Shown here one piece after another: positions 37,563 through 46,608 of a stretch of DNA of 64,000 nt. The stretch spans positions 62,001 through 126,000 of the forward strand of contig NZ_SJNT01000006.1 in the NCBI RefSeq assembly GCF_004331035.1. Reading direction: 5' to 3'. Positions within the stretch are counted from its first letter, which is position 1. Every line of letters begins with the position of its first letter. The translations under genes and the position numbers were made by a program. The DNA comes from Acinetobacter sp. ANC 4910. GTDB lineage: Bacteria > Pseudomonadota > Gammaproteobacteria > Pseudomonadales > Moraxellaceae. The notes under the pieces were generated by a model. The model ran no database searches and was not told the origin of the DNA. It saw only the letters and a list, made by a program, of their open reading frames with translations.

Positions 37563-38474
37563 ATGAAGATTTCAGCACCGTGGAAACAATTCATTACAGA
37601 AAGCCTTTTAAAAACGACCATCCGTACGCCTAGCCAATATAATCTTCCCCCGAATATGCTGCGACAGGGCTTAGAACAACTCTGTAAACTTTTTCCGACT
37701 CAGGCAGATGTCCAAGTTCGCCCCTTACGTTTAGGGCAATTTCATGCTGAAGAGCTCAAACCGCAAAAGGAATCAACCCAGCTCATTTTTCATATTCATG
37801 GTGGCGTTTTTTTTCTGGGCTCACTTAAAACGCATCGTGCATTTTTAAGCCAGATTGCAGCACGAACACAAATGCAAGTTTTGCATGTCGATTATCCACT
37901 CTCACCAGAACACCCTTTCCCAGAAGCAATTGATGCTTTATTTGAGATGTATTTAAATTTGCTGGATCAAGGTGTTCTAGCCAAAGATATTATTTTATCG
38001 GGTGATTCTTGCGGAGCAAACCTTGCAGTTGCTTTGGCCATTAAAATCCGCCAAGCACAACTCGAACAAGTCAGCGGCTTAATTTTACTTTCGCCATTTT
38101 TAGATTTGACCCTGACCAGTGAATCGCTGCGCTTTAACCAAAAACATGATGCTTTGCTCTCTATAGAAGCCTTAGAAGCAGGCATTGATTACTATTTACC
38201 TGCGGGCATTGATCGTGGTGATCCACGCGTCTCGCCTTTATTCGATGATTTGACGGGTTTACCGCCTACACTGATTCAGGTCGGCTCTAAAGAAATTTTA
38301 ATGGATGATGGACAACGCTTTCAGCAACAAGCCGAGGCTGCAGGCGTTCAAGTTGAATTTAAAATTTATACGGGGATGTGGCACAATTTCCAAATGTTCA
38401 GCGCTTGGTTTGCAGAAGCACAGCAAGCTTTAGCCGATTTAGCCGCATTCGCGCACCGCCTAGATAAAAATTAA
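37563..38474 (+). CDS. alpha/beta-hydrolase, hormone-sensitive-lipase (HSL) type esterase
   Basis: 303 residues. HSL-family features: oxyanion motif FHIHGGVFFLGS (about 77-88), the nucleophile serine in LSGDSCGANLAVAL (about 143-156), a DPRVSPLF block (acid region), and the catalytic His in GMWHNFQMF near the C-terminus. It probably hydrolyses short acyl esters in the cytoplasm; substrate unknown. It is divergent from the DUF2147 gene and ends in a strong terminator. Confidence 0.88.
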   Translation: MKISAPWKQFITESLLKTTIRTPSQYNLPPNMLRQGLEQLCKLFPTQADVQVRPLRLGQFHAEELKPQKESTQLIFHIHGGVFFLGSLKTHRAFLSQIAARTQMQVLHVDYPLSPEHPFPEAIDALFEMYLNLLDQGVLAKDIILSGDSCGANLAVALAIKIRQAQLEQVSGLILLSPFLDLTLTSESLRFNQKHDALLSIEALEAGIDYYLPAGIDRGDPRVSPLFDDLTGLPPTLIQVGSKEILMDDGQRFQQQAEAAGVQVEFKIYTGMWHNFQMFSAWFAEAQQALADLAAFAHRLDKN

Positions 38475-38484
38475 ATTGCCATAA

Positions 38485-38510
38485 AAAAGGTCAGCACATG
38501 CTGACCTTTT
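38485..38510. terminator. bidirectional terminator
   Basis: Perfect stem AAAAGGTCAGC/GCTGACCTTTT with a 4-base loop between the convergent esterase and azoreductase genes. Confidence 0.9.
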
Positions 38511-38529
38511 CGTTTCTAAATCTTCAAGC

Positions 38530-39096
38530 TTAGATGAGTTTAACCTGTGCCAAAGCGGCTTCAATGGCTTTATTTTTCAGTTCTTCACCCATGTTGACAC
38601 CTTCAGCACGCACGACATCTACCTGCTCGACACCTGTAAAGTTAAACACAGTTTTCAAAAAGCCTTCTTGGAAATCTGCAGGACTATTGTCGCCATAGAC
38701 ACCGCCACGACTGCTAGCAATATAGACCTGTTTATTGCCAGCCAAACCTACAGGGCCATTTTCAGTGTATTTAAAGGTTTTACCTGCAACGCTAATACGA
38801 TCAATCCATGCTTTTAAGGTTGAAGCCAAACCAAAGTTGTACATGGCTGCACCGACAACGACCACATCTGCGGCTAAATACTGCTGGATAATCTGTTCAC
38901 CCAATGCTGCTTGCTCAGCATTCTGACCCATTAAAATTTCCGCTGTTAAATGCGGAATCGGTTGTGCGGCCAAATCCAAATACTCAACCTGCAAATTGTC
39001 GTGCTTCGCTTGTAATTGCTCAACAATCGCTTGGCTTAATTGGCGAGAAACCGATGCTGTACCTAAAATGCTTGAGTCGATATGTAAAACTTTCAT
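38530..39096 (-). CDS. azoR: FMN-dependent NADH-azoreductase
   Basis: Flavodoxin-like quinone/azo reductase, 188 residues. Motifs: KVLHIDSSILGTASVSRQLS (FMN phosphate site, N-terminus), VVGAAMYNFGLASTLKAWIDRI (about 81-102), and ASSRGGVYG. The usual role is two-electron quinone reduction and thiol-stress defence. It is divergent from the diguanylate cyclase gene, and two similar dyads upstream (39146-39200) suggest a dedicated repressor, not encoded next to it. Confidence 0.93.
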   Translation of the reverse strand: MKVLHIDSSILGTASVSRQLSQAIVEQLQAKHDNLQVEYLDLAAQPIPHLTAEILMGQNAEQAALGEQIIQQYLAADVVVVGAAMYNFGLASTLKAWIDRISVAGKTFKYTENGPVGLAGNKQVYIASSRGGVYGDNSPADFQEGFLKTVFNFTGVEQVDVVRAEGVNMGEELKNKAIEAALAQVKLI

Positions 39097-39145
39097 GATG
39101 CCACCCTAATTTTTGCTCTCTTGGAATAGGGCTAAGTTTAGGCTA

Positions 39146-39200
39146 TCTATAAAAATAGAATAATTATCTCAGTTAATACACTATGTTCTATTTTTAGAAC
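39146..39200 (-). promoter_or_regulatory. paired dyads upstream of azoR
   Basis: GTTCTA-TTTT-TAGAAC (39185-39200, perfect) and TCTAT-AAAA-ATAGA (39146-39159). Read on opposite strands both contain TTCTATTTTTA, 39 bases apart. They lie 50-105 bases upstream of the azoR start. This looks like a duplicated operator for a dimeric regulator (HxlR, MarR or LysR type are candidates). Confidence 0.5.
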
Positions 39201-39330
39201 AAATTTAACTCACAGAAAAAGGAAATGTAAAGCAATCGATAGATTGTTTAAAATTTATGCTATGGTTAGCAAAAACAATTCTCGCTTTAAAACAACAAAG
39301 GAACTGTTGATGTCGAGGGAATAAAAATCA

Positions 39331-40530
39331 ATGACGACAAAATCATCTTCCCCATCTACTGCATCGCCTAAACATAGACTCAAGAAAATTTTGCTTGAAT
39401 ATGGGATGATCATGAATTGGAATACCTTGAATAAATGTATTCTGATGTTAATTTTAGGCTGTGTGACCCACCTGATTTGGATGCTCTGGAAAATCTTTAT
39501 TTTGTTGAACCCTAACCTATGGAGCATGACCAATTTAGTCCTAATTAAACAGCAGATCATATTAAATCTGGTGTTTATTGCAGTGCTCAGTGGCCTGATT
39601 TATCCTTGCGTTTACTGGCAACACAAAGCTTGGGTCAAGCGCTTTGTTCCCTATATTGCAGTGTGGTGTTTTATTACCTCTTTATGCCGAGATGCCTATT
39701 TGATTGGTACACTCAGCCCTGCAACCTTAAGCTCCTTTGTCAGTTTACTCACAGTAGGTTTGGTATTGTTACCGCGCTCAATTGTCTATAGCGCATTAAT
39801 CCCTTCAACCTTATATTTATTTGTCTGTAGTTATTTGAGTTTACATGGCATCTTGCCTTATGCCCCTATTTTTAATTTACCCAATGATGCCTATGCCAAT
39901 TCATTTTGGGTTGGGAGCATGCTGTATTTCATTACCCCTGTGGTCATGATCTGTCTGATCTTATTTGAAATTTTACTTAGCCAATGGCGCAATCGCGAAC
40001 AGCTCATCCAACAACTCAGCAAAATTGATCCGCTGACCAATACTTATAATCGACGCAGTCTGAATCAATATTTAGAGCAGATACAGCGTAAGAAAAATCA
40101 AAATTACGCCTTGGTCTTGCTTGATCTGGACCATTTTAAGTCTATTAATGATTGCCATGGGCACCATAAAGGCGATGAAGCATTGATTCTGGTCGGACAA
40201 CTGCTCAAACAGCATTTACGAGAGAGTGATGTCGTGGGACGATTTGGGGGAGAAGAATTTTTATTGCTGCTGTATCACACCACATTCGAACAGGCGTATC
40301 ACACTGCAGAACGTTGTCGCGCCGCAATTGAACATTTAGAATTGTGGGATGATGATGGCAGCCGTATTGCACTGACTGCCAGTTTTGGAATTTCAACCGC
40401 ACAATCCCCTTTAACGCCCTTTCAGTTACTGACCCAAGCCGACAAAGCCCTGTACTCAGCCAAGGCATCTGGACGTAATCAGGTGCATATTTTCCAAGCG
40501 CAAACGGAAAATGCGATGCCTATCAGCTAG
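39331..40530 (+). CDS. membrane-bound diguanylate cyclase (GGDEF)
   Basis: 399 residues. The N-terminal half has six or so hydrophobic helices (about 45-210) and no recognisable sensory family beyond a membrane region. The GGDEF domain (about 235-390) is complete: DPLTNTYNRRSL, LLDLDHFKSIND, active site GRFGGEEF, and an RESD I-site five residues before it, so product inhibition by c-di-GMP is expected. It makes c-di-GMP from GTP at the inner membrane. No EAL domain is present. Stands alone, divergent from azoR. Confidence 0.93.
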   Translation: MTTKSSSPSTASPKHRLKKILLEYGMIMNWNTLNKCILMLILGCVTHLIWMLWKIFILLNPNLWSMTNLVLIKQQIILNLVFIAVLSGLIYPCVYWQHKAWVKRFVPYIAVWCFITSLCRDAYLIGTLSPATLSSFVSLLTVGLVLLPRSIVYSALIPSTLYLFVCSYLSLHGILPYAPIFNLPNDAYANSFWVGSMLYFITPVVMICLILFEILLSQWRNREQLIQQLSKIDPLTNTYNRRSLNQYLEQIQRKKNQNYALVLLDLDHFKSINDCHGHHKGDEALILVGQLLKQHLRESDVVGRFGGEEFLLLLYHTTFEQAYHTAERCRAAIEHLELWDDDGSRIALTASFGISTAQSPLTPFQLLTQADKALYSAKASGRNQVHIFQAQTENAMPIS

Positions 40531-40546
40531 CTTTCTTTGTTTTCAC

Positions 40547-41227
40547 TTACTCAGCTTCGGTTTGATAGGCTTCCAAATAATTGACCCAACGCCCTTCCAA
40601 CATGGCTGCTTCAACCCAAGCTTGTACCGCAGGATGTTGTAACATATTTTGCATATAACGCTGACTCGATGCAGACACGGGCAAAGCATAAGTTTTAAAT
40701 CGCATCACCACAGGCGCATAAAATGCATCGGCGATACTGAATGCTCCACATAAGAAAGCATCGAGATCGGGACGCTCTGCCCAAATTTGCTCAATGCGTG
40801 CTACATCCTGTCTCAACTCGCTATCTTCAGCCCAAAGCCGTTGACCCACGTCTGCCAATTGTGCCCGAATATTCATGCCACACAAGGTTCTTAATTGGGT
40901 AAAGCCACTGTGCATTTCTGCACTGATACTTCTGGCTCTGGCACGTTGTGCTTTATCCTTGGGCCAAAGAGCATACTCAGGAGATTGTTCTGCTAGATAT
41001 TCACAAATGGCCAAAGAATCCCAAATTTTTAACTCTTGATCATACAAAATCGGGACTTTGGCATTGGCTGAAATGGCCAATAACTTTTGCTTAAATGCTC
41101 CAATCGAGCGTTCCCGATCAAAATAAATCATGTGTTCTTGAAAGGGAATTTCAAAGGCTTTTAACACCAACCAAGGACGCATCGACCAGCTGGAATAATT
41201 TTTATTGGCAATATAAAGTTCTAACAT
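40547..41227 (-). CDS. glutathione S-transferase family protein
   Basis: 226 residues. N-terminal thioredoxin-like domain (LYIANKNYSSWSMRPWLVL, then KVPILYDQELKIWDSLAICEYLAE with the cis-Pro and Glu-Ser glutathione-binding motif) and an all-helical C-terminal domain (ISAEMHSGFTQLR, FSIADAFYAPVVMRF). Serine at SSWSMRP may be the catalytic residue. It begins 2 bases after the dsbD stop, so it belongs to the same transcript. Substrate unknown. Confidence 0.9.
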   Translation of the reverse strand: MLELYIANKNYSSWSMRPWLVLKAFEIPFQEHMIYFDRERSIGAFKQKLLAISANAKVPILYDQELKIWDSLAICEYLAEQSPEYALWPKDKAQRARARSISAEMHSGFTQLRTLCGMNIRAQLADVGQRLWAEDSELRQDVARIEQIWAERPDLDAFLCGAFSIADAFYAPVVMRFKTYALPVSASSQRYMQNMLQHPAVQAWVEAAMLEGRWVNYLEAYQTEAE

Positions 41228-41229
41228 GA

Positions 41230-43050
41230 TTAAGGTCCTAGATCTTGTTGGAATTGTTTTAATTGTTGCAATAGCTCAGCTTCGCTAAATGCCCCTGTTA
41301 AACGGAGCCCACGAACTTCCTGTTGTTGAGCATTTAAAAATAAATAGGTTGGCGGACCTAAAATATCCCATTGATTCAATAATTGTTGATGACTGGCATC
41401 ATAATGACTTAAATCCAGCTTAATTAGCGTGTATGGACTGAGTGCTTGCTGGACTTGGGCTGACTTTAAAATGCGATGCTCAATCGGCTGACATGCCACG
41501 CACCAGTCTGCATAAACATCAATCACAATGGCCCGATCTTTTGGGGCTTGTGTCAGAATTTTCTGGAACTCTGCGGCGGTTTGTGCCACATGCCACTGCA
41601 TCTGTTGCTGCCCCTGTTTCACAAAGAAACGCTGACTTTGCTGATACTGGCTATATAGCATATAAGGCACAGCCAAAAGTAAAATCACGAGATACAACGG
41701 ACGTAAGGGCGATTGTTGCCATAGCGCACGATACAGCACATAACCTACAAAACTAAGACTCAGCAGCAGACTTAAACCCTGCATCCATCCTTCTGATAAC
41801 AATGGGCGAATAAAATAAAGTGCTAAGGCCAACATTAGAAAAGCAAATAGCATTTTAATCTGGTTCATCCACAAGCCCGCTTTCGGCAAGGCTTTTGCAC
41901 CAAGAATACTGGCCAACAACAAAGGTAAGCCCATACCAAAACCCAGCGTGAACAACAGTAAAGCACCTTGCCACTGATTCTGAGTTTGAGAAATAAATAA
42001 TAAAGCACCTGCCAGTGGCGCTGTCATACAAGGACCGACCAGCAAAGCTGAAATCATACCCATAACAGCCGCACCAATCAGACTACCGCCTTTTTGCATC
42101 GACTGCCAATGGTCTAGACGATGCACCATTGCTTGGGGTAAACGTAATTCAAACAGTCCAAATAAATTGAGCGCAAACACCACAAACAATAAGCTAAATG
42201 CTATTAAGGTTGAGGGCTGTTGTAACCAACGCTGAAAGTTCAAACCTGCCGAAGAGGCGACTAAGCCCAACACGGCATAGACCATGGCCATACTGCACAC
42301 AAACACCAAAGCAATCATCCATGCTTTAACTCCGCGCCGATCACGTACAATCAATGAGCTAAGAATCGGGATCATGGGTAAAGAACAAGGGGTAAATGCC
42401 AACAAAATACCCAAGCCTAAAAACAGCAATAAGCCATAAATGGGGGAGCGCTGTGCCAATTGTGTAGACCAATGTTGATCCTGCGCCGTTTGTGATGCAG
42501 ATGTTGCGTTAGCCTGGTCTAAAACATCTGTATTTTCTGCGGCAGCACCATTATTATTCGCGGTTAAATCTAACAACCGCTTCGGTGCAGTAAATTGATT
42601 TTGCAAAGCCACTAAACCATCTGCATCGGTTTTAAATTCAATGGTTTGTGGTGGATAACAAATACGGTCTTTGGCACAACCTTGCCAAGTCACTTGATAC
42701 GTTTGTGAAGCCTGCGTTGGCACATTAAATTGTACCTGCTGATAATAAACTTGAGTTTGACCATAGTTGTCATCATGCAGGTTCTCTGCCTTTGGCAGTT
42801 TTAAGGGCAAAATATGTTGCCCTTGCCGCACCTCAAATTTGTGCTGATACAAATAATAATGTTCGGGAATATCCCAATGTAACTGCACTTCTTGTGCAGA
42901 AACCGATTCGACTTGAACAGGAAAAGCCTCTTCGGCAGATAATAAGGCTTGCTGCGCATGCAGGAAGGTTGAACAGAATGCCAACAAAACAGTACACAGC
43001 CAGAGCACACTGCGCCCATAAGATTTTGAAAGCAGCAGAGACTTTTCCAT
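41230..43050 (-). CDS. dsbD: thiol:disulfide interchange protein DsbD
   Basis: Carries electrons from cytoplasmic thioredoxin across the inner membrane to periplasmic DsbC/CcmG-type proteins. About 606 residues: signal peptide, N-terminal DsbD-alpha domain with the WQGCAKDRICYPP cysteine pair (about 130-142), eight membrane helices with cysteines at FTPCSLPMIPIL and VGPCMTAPLAG, and a C-terminal thioredoxin domain with YADWCVACQPIE. All three redox pairs are present. The exact start is uncertain: 43050 gives a good signal peptide, 43065 and 43056 are alternatives. Confidence 0.94.
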   Translation of the reverse strand: MEKSLLLSKSYGRSVLWLCTVLLAFCSTFLHAQQALLSAEEAFPVQVESVSAQEVQLHWDIPEHYYLYQHKFEVRQGQHILPLKLPKAENLHDDNYGQTQVYYQQVQFNVPTQASQTYQVTWQGCAKDRICYPPQTIEFKTDADGLVALQNQFTAPKRLLDLTANNNGAAAENTDVLDQANATSASQTAQDQHWSTQLAQRSPIYGLLLFLGLGILLAFTPCSLPMIPILSSLIVRDRRGVKAWMIALVFVCSMAMVYAVLGLVASSAGLNFQRWLQQPSTLIAFSLLFVVFALNLFGLFELRLPQAMVHRLDHWQSMQKGGSLIGAAVMGMISALLVGPCMTAPLAGALLFISQTQNQWQGALLLFTLGFGMGLPLLLASILGAKALPKAGLWMNQIKMLFAFLMLALALYFIRPLLSEGWMQGLSLLLSLSFVGYVLYRALWQQSPLRPLYLVILLLAVPYMLYSQYQQSQRFFVKQGQQQMQWHVAQTAAEFQKILTQAPKDRAIVIDVYADWCVACQPIEHRILKSAQVQQALSPYTLIKLDLSHYDASHQQLLNQWDILGPPTYLFLNAQQQEVRGLRLTGAFSEAELLQQLKQFQQDLGP

Positions 43051-43067
43051 AAACAAGACTGACACCC

Positions 43068-43838
43068 TTAGAATAAGTACGAAACGCCTAAACCTGATTG
43101 ATAACTTTTATCTGCACCACTGAGTACCACACCAACACTGGCATCCAACTGGGTACGGTCATTTAATGCATAAATGACCCCCGAGCCCAGTGAGTACTCA
43201 TAATCTTGGCTTTCCGCCTTACGGTATACAAATTCAGAAAAACCAGACCATTTATCAGACAGCTTATAGCCAATGGTGGGGATTGCCGTCACAGCCCAAT
43301 CGCCATTTTGGACTTCATAGCGCATGGTAATGGACGTGTCGACTAAGTCATTTTGCTTATAAGAAACGGCTGTCGCCAAGGCATAAATATCATCATGCGC
43401 GGTAAAGCCATCATTACCAGTTGCTAACACTGCTTCCAAAAGCACAGCCATAGCCAAGTTGTCATCATTCAGATCAATTGCACTTTTTAAACCAATGCTG
43501 ACATCACCTAAACCATCTTCATCAACCGTTTTACCCGCTTGCTTAACCTGACTCCATGAAGGACCTTGCCAACCCAGTTGTAATTCTAAGTTATGTGCGA
43601 TCCCCGTACGAAGTAGCATGTCGGCATTCAGCGTGGTTGTTTTTTGCTGCACACCATTGACCGTACTTTCTTCATAGTTCGCGCTCGGTAAACCTTGTTC
43701 CCAAGCCAGTTGTCCAACAGGAGTAATACCTGTTCCAATGCCTGAACCTGGACGTTCAAATGAAAATTCCGTGGCAAAAACTGGCGATGCCATAGCAAGC
43801 GTCAGTGCTAAGACACCATATTGTTGTAAATTTTTCAT
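43068..43838 (-). CDS. outer-membrane protein, phenol MetA-pathway transporter family
   Basis: 256 residues with a signal peptide (about 1-22, cleaving after PVFA). The sequence of repeated amphipathic strands (LELQLGWQGPSW, GLGDVSIGLKSAIDL, TSITMRYEVQNGDWAV) and the C-terminal LGVSYLF fit the Phenol_MetA_deg outer-membrane family, proposed to be passive channels. The specific substrate is unknown. It is the first gene of the outer membrane protein-dsbD-gst run; linkage to DsbD may reflect co-transcription only. Confidence 0.75.
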   Translation of the reverse strand: MKNLQQYGVLALTLAMASPVFATEFSFERPGSGIGTGITPVGQLAWEQGLPSANYEESTVNGVQQKTTTLNADMLLRTGIAHNLELQLGWQGPSWSQVKQAGKTVDEDGLGDVSIGLKSAIDLNDDNLAMAVLLEAVLATGNDGFTAHDDIYALATAVSYKQNDLVDTSITMRYEVQNGDWAVTAIPTIGYKLSDKWSGFSEFVYRKAESQDYEYSLGSGVIYALNDRTQLDASVGVVLSGADKSYQSGLGVSYLF

Positions 43839-43853
43839 AATTTGCCTCGGTGA

Positions 43854-44396
43854 TTAAGTCAATTCTTTCGACATTTTTGCACCCTGACTACGCAATAGCT
43901 CTAAGGTTTGACGTTCTTCAGGCAAAGCTTCACCCCAATTAATTTCATCAAAGTCGCAATCAAAAAATAAATCACTAATTGAAGATAAAATCGTCTGACC
44001 TTGCTCATCACGGGTATTTGGGTCAACCTTAATTGCCAACAACCGTTGCACAGCAGGTACACACGCTGAACTTGCTGCATCCCAAAGTGGACCATACAAC
44101 TCTTCGCTGTCCCATAAATGAAAATTGGCTTTGGCTTGAATTAAGGCTTCCAAAATATCTAAATGAACAGCTAATTCTTGCTGTTTTTGTTCTTCGCTGA
44201 GCCCTTGACCTGCTTCATAGGCTTCGCTGACATGTTCCCACCATTGAAATAAACCATCTGACCACACTGAAACTGCAGGTCCTTTTTCAGCATCAATAAA
44301 GTTTGGATCTAAACCACCAGCCAAAAGATGTTGTACTTGTGGCAGGTCTAATTCTTCTATCGCCTGCACAAAGACTTGTTGTTGTGCTGTTAACAT
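43854..44396 (-). CDS. ankyrin-repeat-like protein
   Basis: 180 residues, acidic, no signal peptide. Two or three ankyrin-like units are seen: AIEELDLPQVQHLLAGGLDPNFIDAEKGP near the N-terminus, ILEALIQAKANFHLWD in the middle, and PAVQRLLAIKVDPNTRDEQGQTIL toward the C-terminus. Probably cytoplasmic and protein-binding; partner unknown. 16 bases upstream of the outer-membrane gene on the same strand, so possibly the first gene of that operon. Confidence 0.7.
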   Translation of the reverse strand: MLTAQQQVFVQAIEELDLPQVQHLLAGGLDPNFIDAEKGPAVSVWSDGLFQWWEHVSEAYEAGQGLSEEQKQQELAVHLDILEALIQAKANFHLWDSEELYGPLWDAASSACVPAVQRLLAIKVDPNTRDEQGQTILSSISDLFFDCDFDEINWGEALPEERQTLELLRSQGAKMSKELT

Positions 44397-44488
44397 GGAA
44401 CATACTCTTTCATCAGTTTTAGAATATTATGCCGAATTCTCGGTGTTTTGTTTTATGTAAATGTATATCTAAAGTTTTTAATTCATAT

Positions 44489-44514
44489 AAAAAAAGCCCC
44501 GCAGGGCTTTTTTT
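44489..44514 (-). terminator. terminator of the hibernation-factor gene
   Basis: Stem AAAAAAGCCC/GGGCTTTTTT with a 4-base loop, 16 bases past the stop at 44530. It is symmetrical, but no plus-strand gene ends here. Confidence 0.88.
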
Positions 44515-44529
44515 CCATGATTGGCTCAA

Positions 44530-44913
44530 TCAGAGCACTTCATCTTCTTCATCATCAATCACATCTTTGTCTCCATCAGCATATTCTAATGGCCCACCTC
44601 GGGGATTTTCTCTTTTTTCAAACACATGCTCAAGACTGCGTTTCAAACGATCCATAGCGCCATGAAAGGCGGTATCCACGTTATGAGCTTTATGATTCAC
44701 AACCACAGGTTTTAATCCTGCTGGACGTGCTTCAATCATACATTTAATGTCATCATCGCCGCCTTTTACGCCATTTTCATCACTTAAATGCACTGAAAAA
44801 TGGGTAATACGTTCACTATGACGTTGAAATTCTTGATTCAGTTCTGCACGCACATAACTAATTAAACGATCATTATTTTGAATGTTTTTATCTGTACGGA
44901 TTTCAATGTTCAT
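44530..44913 (-). CDS. ribosome hibernation promoting factor / RaiA family protein
   Basis: 127 residues. The S30EA fold is indicated by MNIEIRTDKNIQNNDRLISYV at the N-terminus, ITHFSVHLSDENG, and AHNVDTAFHGAMDRLKRSLEHVFEK. It is longer than short HPF because of an acidic tail (DGDKDVIDDEEDEVL) and lacks the long-HPF dimerisation domain. It binds the 30S decoding region to store inactive ribosomes. It is not next to rpoN here. The assignment to HPF versus RaiA is not resolved. Confidence 0.82.
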   Translation of the reverse strand: MNIEIRTDKNIQNNDRLISYVRAELNQEFQRHSERITHFSVHLSDENGVKGGDDDIKCMIEARPAGLKPVVVNHKAHNVDTAFHGAMDRLKRSLEHVFEKRENPRGGPLEYADGDKDVIDDEEDEVL

Positions 44914-44965
44914 AATCTCATCCTCTTTATTTATCTGAATCTTTTTTGTGCAAAACTTTTCTATC

Positions 44966-44982
44966 TTGGCACGCTTGTAGCT
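44966..44982 (+). promoter_or_regulatory. candidate sigma-54 promoter upstream of puuE
   Basis: TTGGCACG at 44966-44973 and TAGCT at 44978-44982 give the GG-N10-GC spacing of -24/-12 promoters, with a perfect -24 half and one -12 mismatch. It points toward puuE 170 bases downstream. An NtrC site is not clearly visible. Confidence 0.4.
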
Positions 44983-45154
44983 TGCTGTTTACACAGCATT
45001 CGAACATCTTTAATCAATTTTGGAACCAACCTCCTCATTGAAATGATGAACACTTTTGAGTCTGCAGAATCGTGTCCTTGTCCTTTGAATATCGGGCTTA
45101 ACTCAAAAATATGCAAGTGCTATTTTAAAAAAATTATCAAAAGGATAACCAATT

Positions 45155-46123
45155 GTGACAACTCCTTACTTGCGTGGTCAAGAACTCATCAACTCGATAC
45201 GTAGCACCCCTTATTCCCGTGATTTAATTGGCTATCATGGTCAAATTCCTGATGCTGAATGGCCAAATCAGGCCCGTATTGCAGTGCAGTTCGTACTGAA
45301 TTATGAAGAAGGTGGAGAAAACCACATTGAGCATGGAGATGCAGGTTCGGAACAGTTTTTATCCGAAATTTTTGGCGCTGCCAGCTTCCCCGATAAACAT
45401 ATGTCGATGGACTCGATGTATGAATATGGTTCTCGGGCAGGGTTCTGGCGTATTCATGAAGAATTCCAGCGTCGTCAGCTTCCCATGAGCATTTTTGGTG
45501 TGGGCATGGCATTCATTCGCAATCCTTATATCGTCGAAGCCATTCAAGCGGCGCAGTACGATGTGGTCTCGCATGGGCAACGCTGGTTACATTATCAACA
45601 TATGGATGCGGCCACTGAACGTCAGCACATGGATCAAGCCATCAGTGTTTTAGAAGCCTTATTTGGCTACGCTCCTCTCGGTTGGTATACCGGGCGAGAT
45701 AGTCCTAAAACACGACAATTACTGGCTGAGTTTCCACAAATTCAGTACGACAGTGATTACTATGGTGATGATTTACCTTTCTGGACCACATTGACCAATA
45801 CTGCAGGTGAACGTCGCCCGCACCTTATTATTCCGTATACGCTGGATAGCAATGATATGAAATTCAGTGCTGCCAATGGATTTAGTACCAGTGAGCAATT
45901 TTTCCAGTATTTAAAAGATTCTTTTGATGTTTTATATGCTGAAGGGGAACATCGCCCTAAAATGCTCTCGATTGGTATGCATTGTCGCTTGCTTGGTCGT
46001 CCGGGGCGCTTTAAAGCCTTACAAAAATTTTTAGATTATATTCAATCACATGAACAAGTCTGGATCTGCCGTCGTGGCGACATTGCACAACATTGGTATC
46101 AACAACATCCACCGACGACATAA
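45155..46123 (+). CDS. puuE: allantoinase PuuE-type polysaccharide-deacetylase-fold protein
   Basis: 322 residues, NodB-like fold. It lacks the canonical NodB metal triad but has the PuuE pattern: ARIAVQFVLNYEEGGENHIEHGDAGSE (about 30-56), MYEYGSRAGFWRI, VVSHGQRWLHY, GWYTGRDSP, PYTLDSNDMKF and MHCRLLGRPGR. PuuE hydrolyses allantoin to allantoate in purine catabolism. Start is GTG with AAGGA 9 bases upstream. No other ureide genes lie next to it; the neighbouring Tsx-like channel and the sigma-54-like promoter fit nitrogen scavenging. Confidence 0.88.
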   Translation: MTTPYLRGQELINSIRSTPYSRDLIGYHGQIPDAEWPNQARIAVQFVLNYEEGGENHIEHGDAGSEQFLSEIFGAASFPDKHMSMDSMYEYGSRAGFWRIHEEFQRRQLPMSIFGVGMAFIRNPYIVEAIQAAQYDVVSHGQRWLHYQHMDAATERQHMDQAISVLEALFGYAPLGWYTGRDSPKTRQLLAEFPQIQYDSDYYGDDLPFWTTLTNTAGERRPHLIIPYTLDSNDMKFSAANGFSTSEQFFQYLKDSFDVLYAEGEHRPKMLSIGMHCRLLGRPGRFKALQKFLDYIQSHEQVWICRRGDIAQHWYQQHPPTT

Positions 46124-46152
46124 ATACAGCAAGCCTATTGGTAATGTTGAAC

Positions 46153-46207
46153 ATGCCCTACACCAAAGCATATGAACTGAGCATAAATTCATTGGGGTAT
46201 AGGGCAT
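46153..46207 (+). repeat. long imperfect hairpin after puuE
   Basis: ATGCCCTA (46153-46160) pairs exactly with TAGGGCAT (46200-46207). Inside, CCAA pairs with TTGG and smaller pairings may extend it. It is 29 bases past the puuE stop without a T-run, so it is more likely a processing or decay-protecting structure, or a small RNA, than a simple terminator. Confidence 0.4.
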
Positions 46208-46580
46208 TTACGTCAACTACTCTGTATTCATCAGTTTTATGGCGTAATCGTGCCTTAAAGATTGTTCATCTCAATAAACAATAGAATACGGCCCGACCTC
46301 CCTTCTTATATATGCTCTGACTCGACTCAAAGCTCCCCATAATTGACCACTCGGTTAATTATTTATCACAAAATCGGTTCAAATATTTGTTGCATATCAT
46401 TTTTATATTGATGAATAAATAGCCAGTAAATTTAAATCATATTTTCACTGCCTAAAAAAACCAATAAAACATAAACCACTTGGTAAAATGATCAATGTTT
46501 TCAATAACATTAACTATCTTTTTACAAGCTATTTTTCAATGGCTAATTTTTTAAATTATTGGTCAAATTTGGCTTTATTT

Positions 46581-46608
46581 TTGCTAAAGAATCTGTATCC
46601 TTTATACG
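46581..46608 (+). promoter_or_regulatory. candidate promoter of the Tsx-like gene
   Basis: TTGCTA (46581-46586) and TATACG (46603-46608) with a 16-base spacer, 24 bases before the ATG. The Shine-Dalgarno GGGGGAG lies between. Moderate match only. Confidence 0.35.

Noticed and set aside
44973..44990. Alternative GCTTGTAGCTTGC spacing as a better sigma-54 -12 box
   Set aside because: The TTGC falls 4 bases too far from the -24 GG; only the TAGCT position gives the right N10 spacing.
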